Of a stretch of DNA of 64,000 bases, positions 34,941 through 43,246 are shown piece by piece. Made by a program: the position numbers and the translations under genes. The stretch lies in the NCBI GenBank assembly GCA_040389005.1, contig JAZKAS010000021.1, positions 6,025 through 70,024 of the forward strand, in the 5' to 3' direction. Source of the stretch: JAGOUN01 sp040389005 (GTDB lineage: Bacteria > Pseudomonadota > Gammaproteobacteria > JAGOUN01). The notes beneath the pieces are model-generated. The model had not been told where the DNA came from and searched no databases. It saw only the letters and a list, made by a program, of their open reading frames with translations. How positions within the stretch are numbered: position 1 is the stretch's first letter; each line of letters opens with the position of its first letter.

Positions 34941-36635
34941 CTACTTTTTCTTGTCTAATTTTTTTTGCTTTTTATTATTCGTATTATTAATCGGTTCGTT
35001 ACTATATTTACGCATCATGTACCATTGTTGTGATATCGATAAAGTATTATTCACAATCCAATACAATACTAATCCAGCAGGGAACTGCAAGAAAAACACA
35101 GTGAAAATAACTGGCAATAACATCATTACTTTCGCTTGCACAGGATCTGGTGGCGGTGGCGATATTTTTTGTTGAATAAACATCGTCAAACCCATAATTA
35201 CCGGCATGACATAAAACGGATCTTTCATCGCCAAATCATGAATCCAAAAAATAAACGGTGCTTGACGTAATTGCACACTTTCAACAATCACCCAATACAG
35301 TGCAATGAAAACAGGAATTTGAATCAATAATGGGAAACAACCCCCCAGTGGATTGACTTTTTCTTTCTTATAAAGCCCCATCATTTCTTTGCTGAGTTCT
35401 TGTTTGTTATCTTTAAAGCGTTCTTGTAGTATTTTTATTTGCGGCTGCAATTTTTTCATCGCTGCCATAGATTTATAACTTTTTGCAGATAATTGATAAA
35501 AAATAGCTTTAATAACGACCGTCACTAAGACAATCGACCAACCCCAATTACCAACCACTTCATGAATTTTTTGCATCAACCAAAAAATAATAACTGAAAT
35601 AAACCATAACCAACCATAATCAATGGTGAGTTTTAAATTTGGCGCAACAGCTTCTAAATTTTTCGCAGTGGCAGGCCCTGAATAGAGTTGCATGCTCGAT
35701 TCTGCATTTTGCCCAGAAGCGAGTGACATCATTGGGCTTAATACCCCAATCGTATATAAATGATTGGCACTATCAACATTCGAATAAAAATTCACATCTT
35801 GATCTTTATTTGGAACTAATGCGCTAACAAAATAATGTTGCAACATAGCGACCCAACCGCCTTTAATTTTTTGCAAATCAACAGCTTCTTTATCCATCGA
35901 ACTAAAACTGATTTTGTTATAGTGTTGTTCAGGCGTTGAAGTGGCTGCACCAAAAAACGTATATCGCGCTGTTCCATCGGTGGCGTCAGGCGCTTCATCT
36001 GAACGCACGAGTTGTGAATAGTAATAACCGTCCCAAGTCGTCGCGCCATTATTTTTCACTGAATAGCTTTGATCAATCGAATAACTGGCAGGATAAAAAG
36101 TATACGCTTTTGTAAACACCATGCCAGAAGACGATGTGCCGTTTAAAGTGACGGTTAACGATTTTTGATCAGCGCTTAAAACATAATCGGTTTTGTCGGA
36201 GGTATAATTAATGACTTCTTTTTGTCCAGTAGAAAATAAAAAGCCTGATTGCGCTTGATAAAATTTCTTCGCGTCCGTTGTAAATAATGTCAAAGGAACA
36301 TTCGGTTTATCTTGGCTTTGTGGAAAATTTAATAACGATGATTGCACTAAATTACCACTATTCATATCAATCGCGACATCAAGCACGTCCGTTTTTACAT
36401 GAATCAGTTGCGTATTCAGTGTAACTGGATTTACTTGGCTAGGTTGCGCTTGTGCGGTTGGAACCGCTGGCACATTGATTGGCGCATTAGGCGCTGCCGC
36501 TGTAGGAACAGGGCTGCTCGCTGTTGTTGTGGTTTGAACTGGCGCAGGCGCATGTTCTACTTGCCAAAAGTTCCAAAGCATAAACGCACTGGCGACGAGT
36601 AAAATATAAGGCAGTAGTTTTTTCTGAAAATTCAT
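34941..36635 (-). CDS. yidC: Membrane protein insertase YidC
   Basis: Inserts and folds inner-membrane proteins with or without SecYEG. The 564-residue protein has an N-terminal anchor (YILLVASAFMLWNFW), a Ala/Pro/Thr-rich linker at about residues 30-70, a large periplasmic beta domain, and the C-terminal 60KD_IMP domain with the helical hairpin (KEKVNPLGGCFPLLIQIPVFIALYW). The positively charged tail (KKQKKLDKKK) suits ribosome binding. Length is close to E. coli YidC (548). The transcript continues towards dnaA. Confidence 0.96.
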   Translation of the reverse strand: MNFQKKLLPYILLVASAFMLWNFWQVEHAPAPVQTTTTASSPVPTAAAPNAPINVPAVPTAQAQPSQVNPVTLNTQLIHVKTDVLDVAIDMNSGNLVQSSLLNFPQSQDKPNVPLTLFTTDAKKFYQAQSGFLFSTGQKEVINYTSDKTDYVLSADQKSLTVTLNGTSSSGMVFTKAYTFYPASYSIDQSYSVKNNGATTWDGYYYSQLVRSDEAPDATDGTARYTFFGAATSTPEQHYNKISFSSMDKEAVDLQKIKGGWVAMLQHYFVSALVPNKDQDVNFYSNVDSANHLYTIGVLSPMMSLASGQNAESSMQLYSGPATAKNLEAVAPNLKLTIDYGWLWFISVIIFWLMQKIHEVVGNWGWSIVLVTVVIKAIFYQLSAKSYKSMAAMKKLQPQIKILQERFKDNKQELSKEMMGLYKKEKVNPLGGCFPLLIQIPVFIALYWVIVESVQLRQAPFIFWIHDLAMKDPFYVMPVIMGLTMFIQQKISPPPPDPVQAKVMMLLPVIFTVFFLQFPAGLVLYWIVNNTLSISQQWYMMRKYSNEPINNTNNKKQKKLDKKK

Positions 36636-36758
36636 GAACAGTTTATCTCCAAACTTACACTAAAAAGGGATCTGCATTTTCAAAAGCTCTTTCACAATCC
36701 TCATTTACTTGTTTGTAAACCCAGGTTGTTCATTCACTTTTTCCTAGCATCTCGTCTT

Positions 36759-37070
36759 TTATTGTAAATTCTTGTTATTAATTGTTGGCACAGGATCAAC
36801 GCCGCCAGGATGCCAAGGATGACATCGCAATAAGCGCTTCACAGTTAAAAAAAGCCCACGAATAATACCATGGTTTTGCACTGCTGCAATGGCATATTCG
36901 GAGCAGCTGGGATAAAAACGACAGCGAGGTCCTAATAAGGGGCTGATTAAAGCTCGGTATAGATATAATGGTGTTAAAACTAGCCAATTAATGAGGAGGG
37001 CGACCAACCGCCAGCCCCTACATCGGCCGATTTGTTTTCTGATAATTTTACATTTATCGTTAAAAAACAT
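36759..37070 (-). CDS. yidD: Membrane protein insertion efficiency factor YidD
   Basis: Small membrane-associated protein that aids YidC-dependent insertion. The conserved core is LYLYRALISPLLGPRCRFYPSCSEYAIAAVQNHG, read here in two parts: RALISPLLGPRCRFYPSCSEY, then TVKRLLRCHPWHPGGVDPVP. The first ~28 residues (from MFFNDKCKIIRKQ to RGWRLVALL) do not match the family and are encoded by the dispersed repeat at 36997-37050. No good ATG/GTG lies between the repeat and the conserved core, so translation seems to begin in or before the repeat, or at a TTG near 36979. 103 residues versus 85 in E. coli. Confidence 0.9.
   Translation of the reverse strand: MFFNDKCKIIRKQIGRCRGWRLVALLINWLVLTPLYLYRALISPLLGPRCRFYPSCSEYAIAAVQNHGIIRGLFLTVKRLLRCHPWHPGGVDPVPTINNKNLQ
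36997..37050. repeat. Dispersed repeat, copy B, within the yidD 5' coding region
   Basis: Shares AGGGCGACCAACCG, CTACATCGGCCGA and TTTTCTGA with the copy at 32107-32155. Read on the minus strand it encodes the GRCRGWRLVALL part of YidD. A GGTCGCCCT at 37135-37143 mirrors the AGGGCGACC end, so the full element may extend to about 37143. Confidence 0.7.
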
Positions 37071-37153
37071 TTTTAAATTCTACTTGAATGATATATGTAC
37101 AAGAACGCTAGATTTTTCGTTGGCCTGTGATAGAGGTCGCCCTCTTTCTCTAA

Positions 37154-37501
37154 TCAACCTCTTGCAATCATTTTTTTCCATGCATCACTTAATTCTGAAA
37201 ATAACACTTGGTTATCAGATTCAGCGATTTTCCCGCGCGAAAGAATCACAATATCGACATTGGGTAAATCATGTTGCATCAAACGAAACGACTCGCGAGA
37301 TGCGCGTTTAAAACGATTTCTAACATTGGCGCGTTTAGCGGTCTTTTTGGAAACAATTAAACCTAATCGAGGATGATCAAGATTATTAGATCGATAAAGA
37401 AAAGTAGCAGAATGCGTTCCAATCTTTTTTGCAGACTGGAACACATAATCATATTGAGGTTTTTTTAGAAGTCGCAACGACCGAGGAAAGGATAAGCTCA
37501 C
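37154..37501 (-). CDS. rnpA: Ribonuclease P protein component
   Basis: Protein subunit of RNase P, which trims tRNA 5' leaders. The 115-residue basic protein has FPRSLRLLKKPQYDYVFQ, the RNP-binding region RLGLIVSKKTAKRANVRNRFKRASRESFR with the RNR box, and VDIVILSRG. It starts at GTG (37501) two bases after the rpmH stop codon, the standard rpmH-rnpA coupling. The RNA subunit gene rnpB is not in the window. Confidence 0.95.
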   Translation of the reverse strand: MSLSFPRSLRLLKKPQYDYVFQSAKKIGTHSATFLYRSNNLDHPRLGLIVSKKTAKRANVRNRFKRASRESFRLMQHDLPNVDIVILSRGKIAESDNQVLFSELSDAWKKMIARG

Positions 37502-37503
37502 GC

Positions 37504-37638
37504 CTATACAGTCAGTTTATGTCTGCCTTTCGCACGACGACGAGCAAGCACATTGCGACCGTCTTTAGTTTTCATACGTTCACGAAAACCGTGAGTACGT
37601 TTACGCTTTAAGGCGCTAGGTTGAAATGTTCTTTTCAT
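37504..37638 (-). CDS. rpmH: 50S ribosomal protein L34
   Basis: A 44-residue basic ribosomal protein read from ATG at 37638 to TAG at 37504: MKRTFQPSALKRKRTHGFRE..., ending GRHKLTV. This is the canonical bacterial L34. It heads the rpmH-rnpA-yidD-yidC series, which here continues into dnaA. A small exported-peptide gene and then the oriC candidate lie upstream. Confidence 0.97.
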   Translation of the reverse strand: MKRTFQPSALKRKRTHGFRERMKTKDGRNVLARRRAKGRHKLTV

Positions 37639-37674
37639 AATAAAGTCCTAGTAATTGAAAAAATTTGTTGTTGA

Positions 37675-37905
37675 TTAGTTGGGATTATACCCGCAACAGC
37701 TAAAACCATGAGCATTAGTTATAGTACAACTTGTGCTTGTACCAAACGTTCCCCCTTGAGTACCACACGTGTTAGTCTGTGTAGATAAAATACAAACCCC
37801 AGGAAGCGATCCATTCGTTGTGTCGCATGAAATCGATTGTACTTGTGACAGCGACAGCGAAGCAAAGCTCATAAGCAGACAAGATAATAATATTTTTGAT
37901 TTCAT
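37675..37905 (-). CDS. Small exported Cys-rich peptide
   Basis: From ATG at 37905 (an in-frame start at 37920 adds MEKKS) it encodes 76 residues: a signal peptide MKSKILLSCLLMSFASLSLS, then a mature part of about 55 residues with six Cys, ending in GFSCCGYNPN. The many Thr, Ser and Gly residues suggest a small disulfide-rich secreted protein. I recognise no family. It sits between rpmH and the oriC candidate on the same strand as rpmH. Confidence 0.65.
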   Translation of the reverse strand: MKSKILLSCLLMSFASLSLSQVQSISCDTTNGSLPGVCILSTQTNTCGTQGGTFGTSTSCTITNAHGFSCCGYNPN

Positions 37906-37979
37906 ACTTTTTTTTTCCATCTTGTGTTATGTCGAGACTTTTGCGGCATGATAATGTAATTAACATATTAATTCAATTA

Positions 37980-38264
37980 CTTTAAACAAATTAGCTTGTG
38001 TATAACTAAGCGAGTAAGAATGGTTATACCTGTCAGTATAACTGTATAAGAAACACGTAATGTAAAAAGCCACTTTTTTCAAAAAGTTATCCACAAGGCT
38101 TATTTTCATTTATTTTTAAGTTAAAAAATGTATAACTAATTGAATTATAAATATAAAATAGCTTTATCCACAGAAAATAAGTCGTATAATCTTAATAATA
38201 ATCCTATATATATACTTATATTATATTAGAATACTTAAAAAATTTAATTGAGTTAAAAAAACGA
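37980..38264. other. oriC: Candidate chromosomal origin oriC
   Basis: Two perfect DnaA boxes TTATCCACA lie at 38087-38095 and 38164-38172 on the plus strand. A near-match TGTGTATAA (inverted TTATACACA) lies at 37997-38005, and several TTATAC variants lie in between. From about 38190 to 38264 the DNA is almost only A/T (CTATATATATACTTATATTA), suitable as unwinding element. The region lies between divergent rpmH-side genes and lptM-dapF, not next to dnaA. No protein gene fits here. Confidence 0.75.
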
Positions 38265-38393
38265 ATGAAAATACTATCTCTTACCGCCCTATTAGGTTTT
38301 TCTATTTTAATCGGCTTATCTGCGTGTGGACAAACAGGTCCGCTTTATCTCCCTGATAATCCATCTCATAAATCCACTACGACAGGTAATTGA
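38265..38393 (+). CDS. lptM: LPS-assembly lipoprotein LptM (YifL)
   Basis: A 42-residue lipoprotein read from ATG at 38265: MKILSLTALLGFSILIGLSACGQTGPLYLPD, read here as signal MKILSLTALLGFSILIG, lipobox LSAC at Cys21 and the family core GQTGPLYLP. LptM assists LptD maturation at the outer membrane. Its place immediately before dapF matches the widely conserved yifL-dapF order. The stop lies 2 bases before the dapF ATG. Confidence 0.92.
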   Translation: MKILSLTALLGFSILIGLSACGQTGPLYLPDNPSHKSTTTGN

Positions 38394-38395
38394 TC

Positions 38396-39232
38396 ATGGC
38401 TAATAATTTACTAAAATTTACTAAAATGCATGGATTAGGCAACGATTTTGCAGTATTTGATGCTATCTCGCAAAAAATAGAATTTTCAACTCAAGTTATT
38501 CAAATGTTAGCAGATCGTCATTTTGGAATTGGATTTGATCAATTATTAACCATTGAGCCTGGTCAAGCGGGAGTATCTGATTTTCATTACCGTATTTTTA
38601 ACGCTGATGGTTCAGAATCTGGACAATGCGGCAATGGTGTAAGATGTGTCGCTCGATTTTTAATCGAAAAAAAACTAACCGATAAAAAAAATCTAAAACT
38701 TTCAGCCAAAGCCGGTATTATGGAGATTGAAGTTAATGATTTTGAAAATATTCGTGTGAATATGGGGTTGCCTTTACTTGAACCTCATCAGATTCCCATG
38801 GAGATGCCTTACCGTGCAACACAATATGTATTAAGTCTTTTCGAAACCGAACAAAAAATTATGGCAGTATCGATGGGAAATCCCCACGCTGTTATTCGCG
38901 TTGACACTATTGAAACAGCACCTGTTGCAACATTAGGCGAACGTATTGGCCATCATGCTGCCTTTCCTGAAAGAACCAATGTCGAATTTATGCAGATTAT
39001 GAGTCGTAATAAAATAAAATTACGTGTGTATGAACGAGGTGCTGGAGAAACACTCGCCTGTGGAACCGGCGCCTGTGCCGCTGTGGTCGCAGGAATCATT
39101 AACCAATGGCTCGATAACCAGGTTGACGTTGAATTGCCTGGTGGTACCTTAAAAATCGAATGGCAAGGTGTTGGGCACCCTGTAATGATGACAGGGCCGG
39201 CGGTAACTGTGTACGAAGGAGTTATTCGTTAA
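38396..39232 (+). CDS. dapF: Diaminopimelate epimerase
   Basis: Interconverts LL- and meso-diaminopimelate for peptidoglycan and lysine. From ATG at 38396 the 278-residue protein has FTKMHGLGNDFAVFDA, the first catalytic Cys in SGQCGNGVRCVARF, and the second in ETLACGTGACAAVVAG. A TTG two codons upstream is not needed. Length matches E. coli DapF (274). It follows lptM directly. Confidence 0.96.
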   Translation: MANNLLKFTKMHGLGNDFAVFDAISQKIEFSTQVIQMLADRHFGIGFDQLLTIEPGQAGVSDFHYRIFNADGSESGQCGNGVRCVARFLIEKKLTDKKNLKLSAKAGIMEIEVNDFENIRVNMGLPLLEPHQIPMEMPYRATQYVLSLFETEQKIMAVSMGNPHAVIRVDTIETAPVATLGERIGHHAAFPERTNVEFMQIMSRNKIKLRVYERGAGETLACGTGACAAVVAGIINQWLDNQVDVELPGGTLKIEWQGVGHPVMMTGPAVTVYEGVIR

Positions 39233-39312
39233 TAGTAATTATGAAAATACAATTATTGACTTTACATAATGTTAATCTCATAATTATAAAATTATAATTG
39301 CACAGAGAATAC

Positions 39313-40425
39313 ATGATGACCTCACTGTTTCCATTAGGCCTCGCCAGCGGGGAAGCTTTTTACGATAGAGTGACTGAACGCGCAATGCTAAAAAAAAGTA
39401 TTGAAAATGGCAGACACACCGCCCTTATTGCTCCTCGACGTTTTGGAAAAACTTCTTTAATTAAAAAAGTATTAGATGACAATAAAATACATTATATCTG
39501 GCTAGATTTTATGGCCATTACTTCGAAAGAAGAAGCGCAGCAACGATTTCTAAATCATATCAGTGAACTTATCGTTAAAATGGTTCATGGCCAAGAAGCA
39601 TTACTAAAAAAAATGTTGCAGTATTTTACTAAATTTAAACCTGAGTTAACGTTAGGAATTCCTGGAATATTTAATGTGACATTTAAAATTGAAAAAATAT
39701 CACATGCTGGAATTACTGATGCATTAGTGATGCTTGATCAGCTGGCACAAGATCATAAAATTCGCCTTGCTATTGTGTGTGATGAGTTTCAAGAAATTAT
39801 TAATATAGATAAAGAAGCCACACTACAAGCTTCTATACGACATGCTGCTGAACGTTCACAAGCAATTACATATTTATTCTCTGGAAGTAAACATAGACCT
39901 TTACGTAGATTATTTAGCGGAAAAGAAAATCCTTTATATGCATTATGTGAAATTTTTTCTTTAGAAAGAATTTCAGAAGAAGATTATCGAGATTATTTAC
40001 AAAAAGAAGCAAAAAATAAATGGGAACAACCACTCAGTGAAGAAATTCTAAAAAAAATATTTTCATTTACAGATTACTATCCAAAATATATTAATGCGCT
40101 CTGTGCTAAATTATGGTTTAGCGATGAAAAACCAACACCAGAATTAATCGATAAATTATGGGAAAATTATATTTTTTCTAAAAAAACTGATATTGTAGAA
40201 GAACTTAATGATCTCACATTAAACCAACGTAAATTATTACGCTATCTATGTTATTATCCAACACGTTCACCTTATAGCCATGAAACATCAAAAAATTCTG
40301 GCTTATCAGTTTCTACAATTCAAACTTCTTTACCGATATTATTAGATAAAGATTTTGTATTAGAAATAGAAGGAAGTTATCGAGTGCTTGATCCTACGTT
40401 TAAGTATTATTTTGAAAAATTTTGA
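39313..40425 (+). CDS. Archaeal-type AAA ATPase (PF01637-like)
   Basis: A 370-residue P-loop ATPase of the STAND-like/archaeal ATPase group. It starts MMTSLFPLGLASGEAFYDR, followed by the Walker A loop ALIAPRRFGKTSLIKKVL, Walker B LAIVCDEFQEI and the sensor YLFSGSKHRP. The C-terminal half contains a winged-helix-like region (LNDLTLNQRKLLRYLC). Related families occur as mobile orphans of unknown role. ATG at 39313 has AGAGA upstream; an in-frame TTG at 39298 is less likely. Remnants of two other ATPases lie at 4702 and 51908. Confidence 0.82.
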   Translation: MMTSLFPLGLASGEAFYDRVTERAMLKKSIENGRHTALIAPRRFGKTSLIKKVLDDNKIHYIWLDFMAITSKEEAQQRFLNHISELIVKMVHGQEALLKKMLQYFTKFKPELTLGIPGIFNVTFKIEKISHAGITDALVMLDQLAQDHKIRLAIVCDEFQEIINIDKEATLQASIRHAAERSQAITYLFSGSKHRPLRRLFSGKENPLYALCEIFSLERISEEDYRDYLQKEAKNKWEQPLSEEILKKIFSFTDYYPKYINALCAKLWFSDEKPTPELIDKLWENYIFSKKTDIVEELNDLTLNQRKLLRYLCYYPTRSPYSHETSKNSGLSVSTIQTSLPILLDKDFVLEIEGSYRVLDPTFKYYFEKF

Positions 40426-41574
40426 TTAGTTATTTTCTAAAAAAATTCTACACAAATCATTTAAATATTTTTTTCCAAGATCCGTCGTTTCAATAAAAGG
40501 TTTATCTTTCAATAAGCCTTTTTTAATAGCTAATGAAAAAGGAATTTTCAAAACTTTGCGATTTAATCCAGTGCTAGCTTCGAATGTTTCAAAAGCAACC
40601 GGTTCAAATAACCGTAATGCATTGAGCATAAATTCAAAAATAATATCAGATTCTTGAATAATAATTTTATTAGAAAAAAAAGATTCGTCTTTTTTCATAT
40701 AAGAATACGGTGATTTATGATTCCAATGACGAGTGATTTTATTATCGATAGTCAGCTTACTATGCGCGCCAGCACCTATTCCTAAATAATCACCAAATAA
40801 CCAATAATTTTTATTATGACGCGATTGTTTTTCATTCAACGCATAGGCTGAAATTTCATAGCGCTTTAAATGATTATTTTCTAATAATTGAAGCCCTTGT
40901 TGTTCAATCATTTCAAGCGTTTCTTCATCAGGAAGATGAGGCGTATGCTTATAAAAATAGGTATTTGGCTCTATGGTGAGTTGATACCACGATAAATGGG
41001 TTGGATGATAGTTTATCGCTTGGTTTAAATCATATAACGCATCTTCAAGTGATTGATTGGGTAATCCATGCATAATATCAATATTAAAGTTAGTGAATCC
41101 TGCTTTTTTTATAGCATCAATGGCGGTATGGGCTTCAACATCATTATGAATTCTTCCCAAGGTTTTTAATTTATCTGCTTGAAAACTTTGAATGCCTAAA
41201 GAAATGCGATTAATACCAATGTCAAAATAGTGTTTAAATCGCGTTTGTTCGACTGTTCCCGGATTAGCTTCTAATGTAATTTCACAATTTTCTGAAAATT
41301 TTATTTTAGATTGAATTGTTTTTAGCAATCGATCTAAACTTTTAGCAGAAAATAAACTCGGTGTTCCACCACCAAAAAATATACTGCTGATTTCTCGATT
41401 TTGAATAGAAGATAAATGTGAATTAAAATCTTCAATTAAACAATCAATATACGCATCTTCAGGAAGTTCACCTTTCATTTCGTGCGAATTAAAATCACAA
41501 TAAGGGCATTTTTTTACGCACCATGGAAGATGAATGTACAAAGAAAGTATACTTGTCATAGTGTTTTTTGGCAT
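40426..41574 (-). CDS. hemW: Radical SAM heme chaperone HemW
   Basis: A radical-SAM protein of the coproporphyrinogen oxidase-like HemW family, thought to deliver heme. Near the N-terminus YIHLPWCVKKCPYCDF has the CxxxCxxC cluster motif, followed by FFGGGTPSL, NPGTVE and RISLGIQSF. The C-terminal HemN-like domain begins around GAGAHS. Two starts (MPKNT and MTSIL) are 5 codons apart. 382 residues against 378 in E. coli. It is often next to rdgB; here rdgB is about 1.7 kb away on the other strand. Confidence 0.93.
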   Translation of the reverse strand: MPKNTMTSILSLYIHLPWCVKKCPYCDFNSHEMKGELPEDAYIDCLIEDFNSHLSSIQNREISSIFFGGGTPSLFSAKSLDRLLKTIQSKIKFSENCEITLEANPGTVEQTRFKHYFDIGINRISLGIQSFQADKLKTLGRIHNDVEAHTAIDAIKKAGFTNFNIDIMHGLPNQSLEDALYDLNQAINYHPTHLSWYQLTIEPNTYFYKHTPHLPDEETLEMIEQQGLQLLENNHLKRYEISAYALNEKQSRHNKNYWLFGDYLGIGAGAHSKLTIDNKITRHWNHKSPYSYMKKDESFFSNKIIIQESDIIFEFMLNALRLFEPVAFETFEASTGLNRKVLKIPFSLAIKKGLLKDKPFIETTDLGKKYLNDLCRIFLENN

Positions 41575-41629
41575 TATTCTAAAAATCGTATAGAATAAGA
41601 TAAGTTTTGAATCAAATACAGAGGATTCT

Positions 41630-42622
41630 ATGATTAAAAAACGTATAAAAGTCGCTGTCAGCGGGGCTGCAGGTCAAATTAGCTATGCCTTATTATTCAG
41701 AATAGCAGCTGGAGATATGTTTGGCCCAGACGTAGAAATTGAATTGCAATTGCTTGAATTAGAAGTTGCGATGCCTTTGTTACAAGCAACAGCGATGGAA
41801 TTGGATGATTGCGCATTTCCGTTATTAAAGAAAATTACGATGACTTCAGATATTCGAACGGCGATGAATGGTGCGAATTTTGTATTATTAGTCGGTGCGA
41901 TGCCGCGTAAAGATGGTATGGAACGTTCAGATCTCCTCAAAATTAATGGTGGTATTTTTGGCCCTCAAGGCAAAGCAATTAATGATGTCGCAGCGAAAGA
42001 TGTCAAAGTGTTTGTGGTTGGAAATCCGTGTAATACGAACTGTTTGATTGCGATGCACGCAGCGCCAGATGTTCCAAAAGAACAATTTTTTGCAATGACT
42101 GCGCTTGATGAAAATCGTGCGAAACGTCAGCTTGCCTATAAAGCCGGTGTTGATGTTACTGAAGTCACCCAAATGATTATTTGGGGAAATCATTCACAAA
42201 ATCAATATCCTGATTTTTATAACGCGAAAATTAACGGAAAACCTGCAACCGATGTGATTACCGATATCGCTTGGTTGAAAGATGAATTTGTGCCTATGAT
42301 TCAAAAACGTGGTGCCACCGTGATTAAAGCACGGGGTTCATCTTCGGCAGCATCGGCTGCAAATGCAGTGGTCGATGGTATTCGTCGCATTGTGTTTGAT
42401 ACACCTGAAAATGAAATCGTTTCCATGTCTGTGTGTTCAAAAGGCGAATATGGCGTTGATGAAGGATTAATTTTTTCATTTCCTTGTCGCGTAGTTCATG
42501 GTCAATTAAAAGTGTTAACGCATTTTGAATTGAACGAATTTGGTCGCGCTAAATTTCAATTAGTCTTGGATGAACTGAAACAAGAATATCATGCCGTAAA
42601 GGAACTTGGCTTAATTAAATAG
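41630..42622 (+). CDS. mdh: NAD-dependent malate dehydrogenase
   Basis: Oxidises malate to oxaloacetate in the TCA cycle. The 330-residue protein shows the glycine-rich NAD loop VAVSGAAGQISYALLFRIAAG, GAMPRKDGMERSDLL (Arg substrate loop), VVGNPCNTNCLIA and the catalytic His in IIWGNHSQNQYPD. This is the cytosolic-type (LDH/MDH group 2) enzyme common in Legionellales and other bacteria. AGAGGATTC precedes the ATG. Acn at 57.5 kb is the only other TCA enzyme here. Confidence 0.95.
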   Translation: MIKKRIKVAVSGAAGQISYALLFRIAAGDMFGPDVEIELQLLELEVAMPLLQATAMELDDCAFPLLKKITMTSDIRTAMNGANFVLLVGAMPRKDGMERSDLLKINGGIFGPQGKAINDVAAKDVKVFVVGNPCNTNCLIAMHAAPDVPKEQFFAMTALDENRAKRQLAYKAGVDVTEVTQMIIWGNHSQNQYPDFYNAKINGKPATDVITDIAWLKDEFVPMIQKRGATVIKARGSSSAASAANAVVDGIRRIVFDTPENEIVSMSVCSKGEYGVDEGLIFSFPCRVVHGQLKVLTHFELNEFGRAKFQLVLDELKQEYHAVKELGLIK

Positions 42623-42631
42623 TTTAACTCT

Positions 42632-43246
42632 ATGAAAAAAAGCACCTTTTTACTAGGGCTCATGCTCGTCTCGACGCTTTTGTTGACGGCATGCGCCCCT
42701 AAGCCGCCTAAAAACCAAGATAATATTTGTGAAATATTTCGTGAATATCCTGAATGGTTTTGGGCTGCACAAGCTTCTCAAGCACAATGGGGTATTCCTA
42801 TGAGTGTTCAGATGGCGATTATTTATCAAGAATCCCATTTTCAAGGGACCGCCAAACCTGCGCGACAAAAAGTTTTTTGGGTTATTCCGGGCGCACGCCC
42901 GAGTACCGCGTATGGATATTCGCAAGCGTTGGATGGTACGTGGAGCGAATATCAAACAGAATTAGGTAAAGGTGGTTATCGCAGTGATTTTGCAAGCGCC
43001 ATTGATTTTTTAGGATGGTATTGCGCGCGTGCGCATAAACGCGCAGGTATTTCAGTCACGAATGCTTATGCCTTATATCTTGCTTATCATGAAGGGATTG
43101 GTGGGTACACGCGCGGTGTTTATAAAAATCAACAATGGCTGATTACTATTGCAAAACGCGTACAACATCAATCCGATCTTTATCATAAACAAATTTTGCA
43201 ATGCCAACATTCGTTGCCCAAAAAATCGCAATGGAATATTTTTTAA
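42632..43246 (+). CDS. Lipoprotein with lytic transglycosylase-like SLT domain
   Basis: A 204-residue exported lipoprotein: signal MKKSTFLLGLMLVSTLLLTAC with lipobox LTAC. The body has QWGIPMSVQMAIIYQESHF, in which the Glu of QESHF matches the catalytic Glu of goose-type/Slt lysozyme folds, then AYGYSQALDGTW and YHEGIGGY, both typical of SLT motifs. Probably a membrane-bound muramidase acting on peptidoglycan. It ends exactly where rdgB starts (adjacent stop and ATG), and mdh is 9 bases upstream, so the three are likely cotranscribed. Confidence 0.85.
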   Translation: MKKSTFLLGLMLVSTLLLTACAPKPPKNQDNICEIFREYPEWFWAAQASQAQWGIPMSVQMAIIYQESHFQGTAKPARQKVFWVIPGARPSTAYGYSQALDGTWSEYQTELGKGGYRSDFASAIDFLGWYCARAHKRAGISVTNAYALYLAYHEGIGGYTRGVYKNQQWLITIAKRVQHQSDLYHKQILQCQHSLPKKSQWNIF

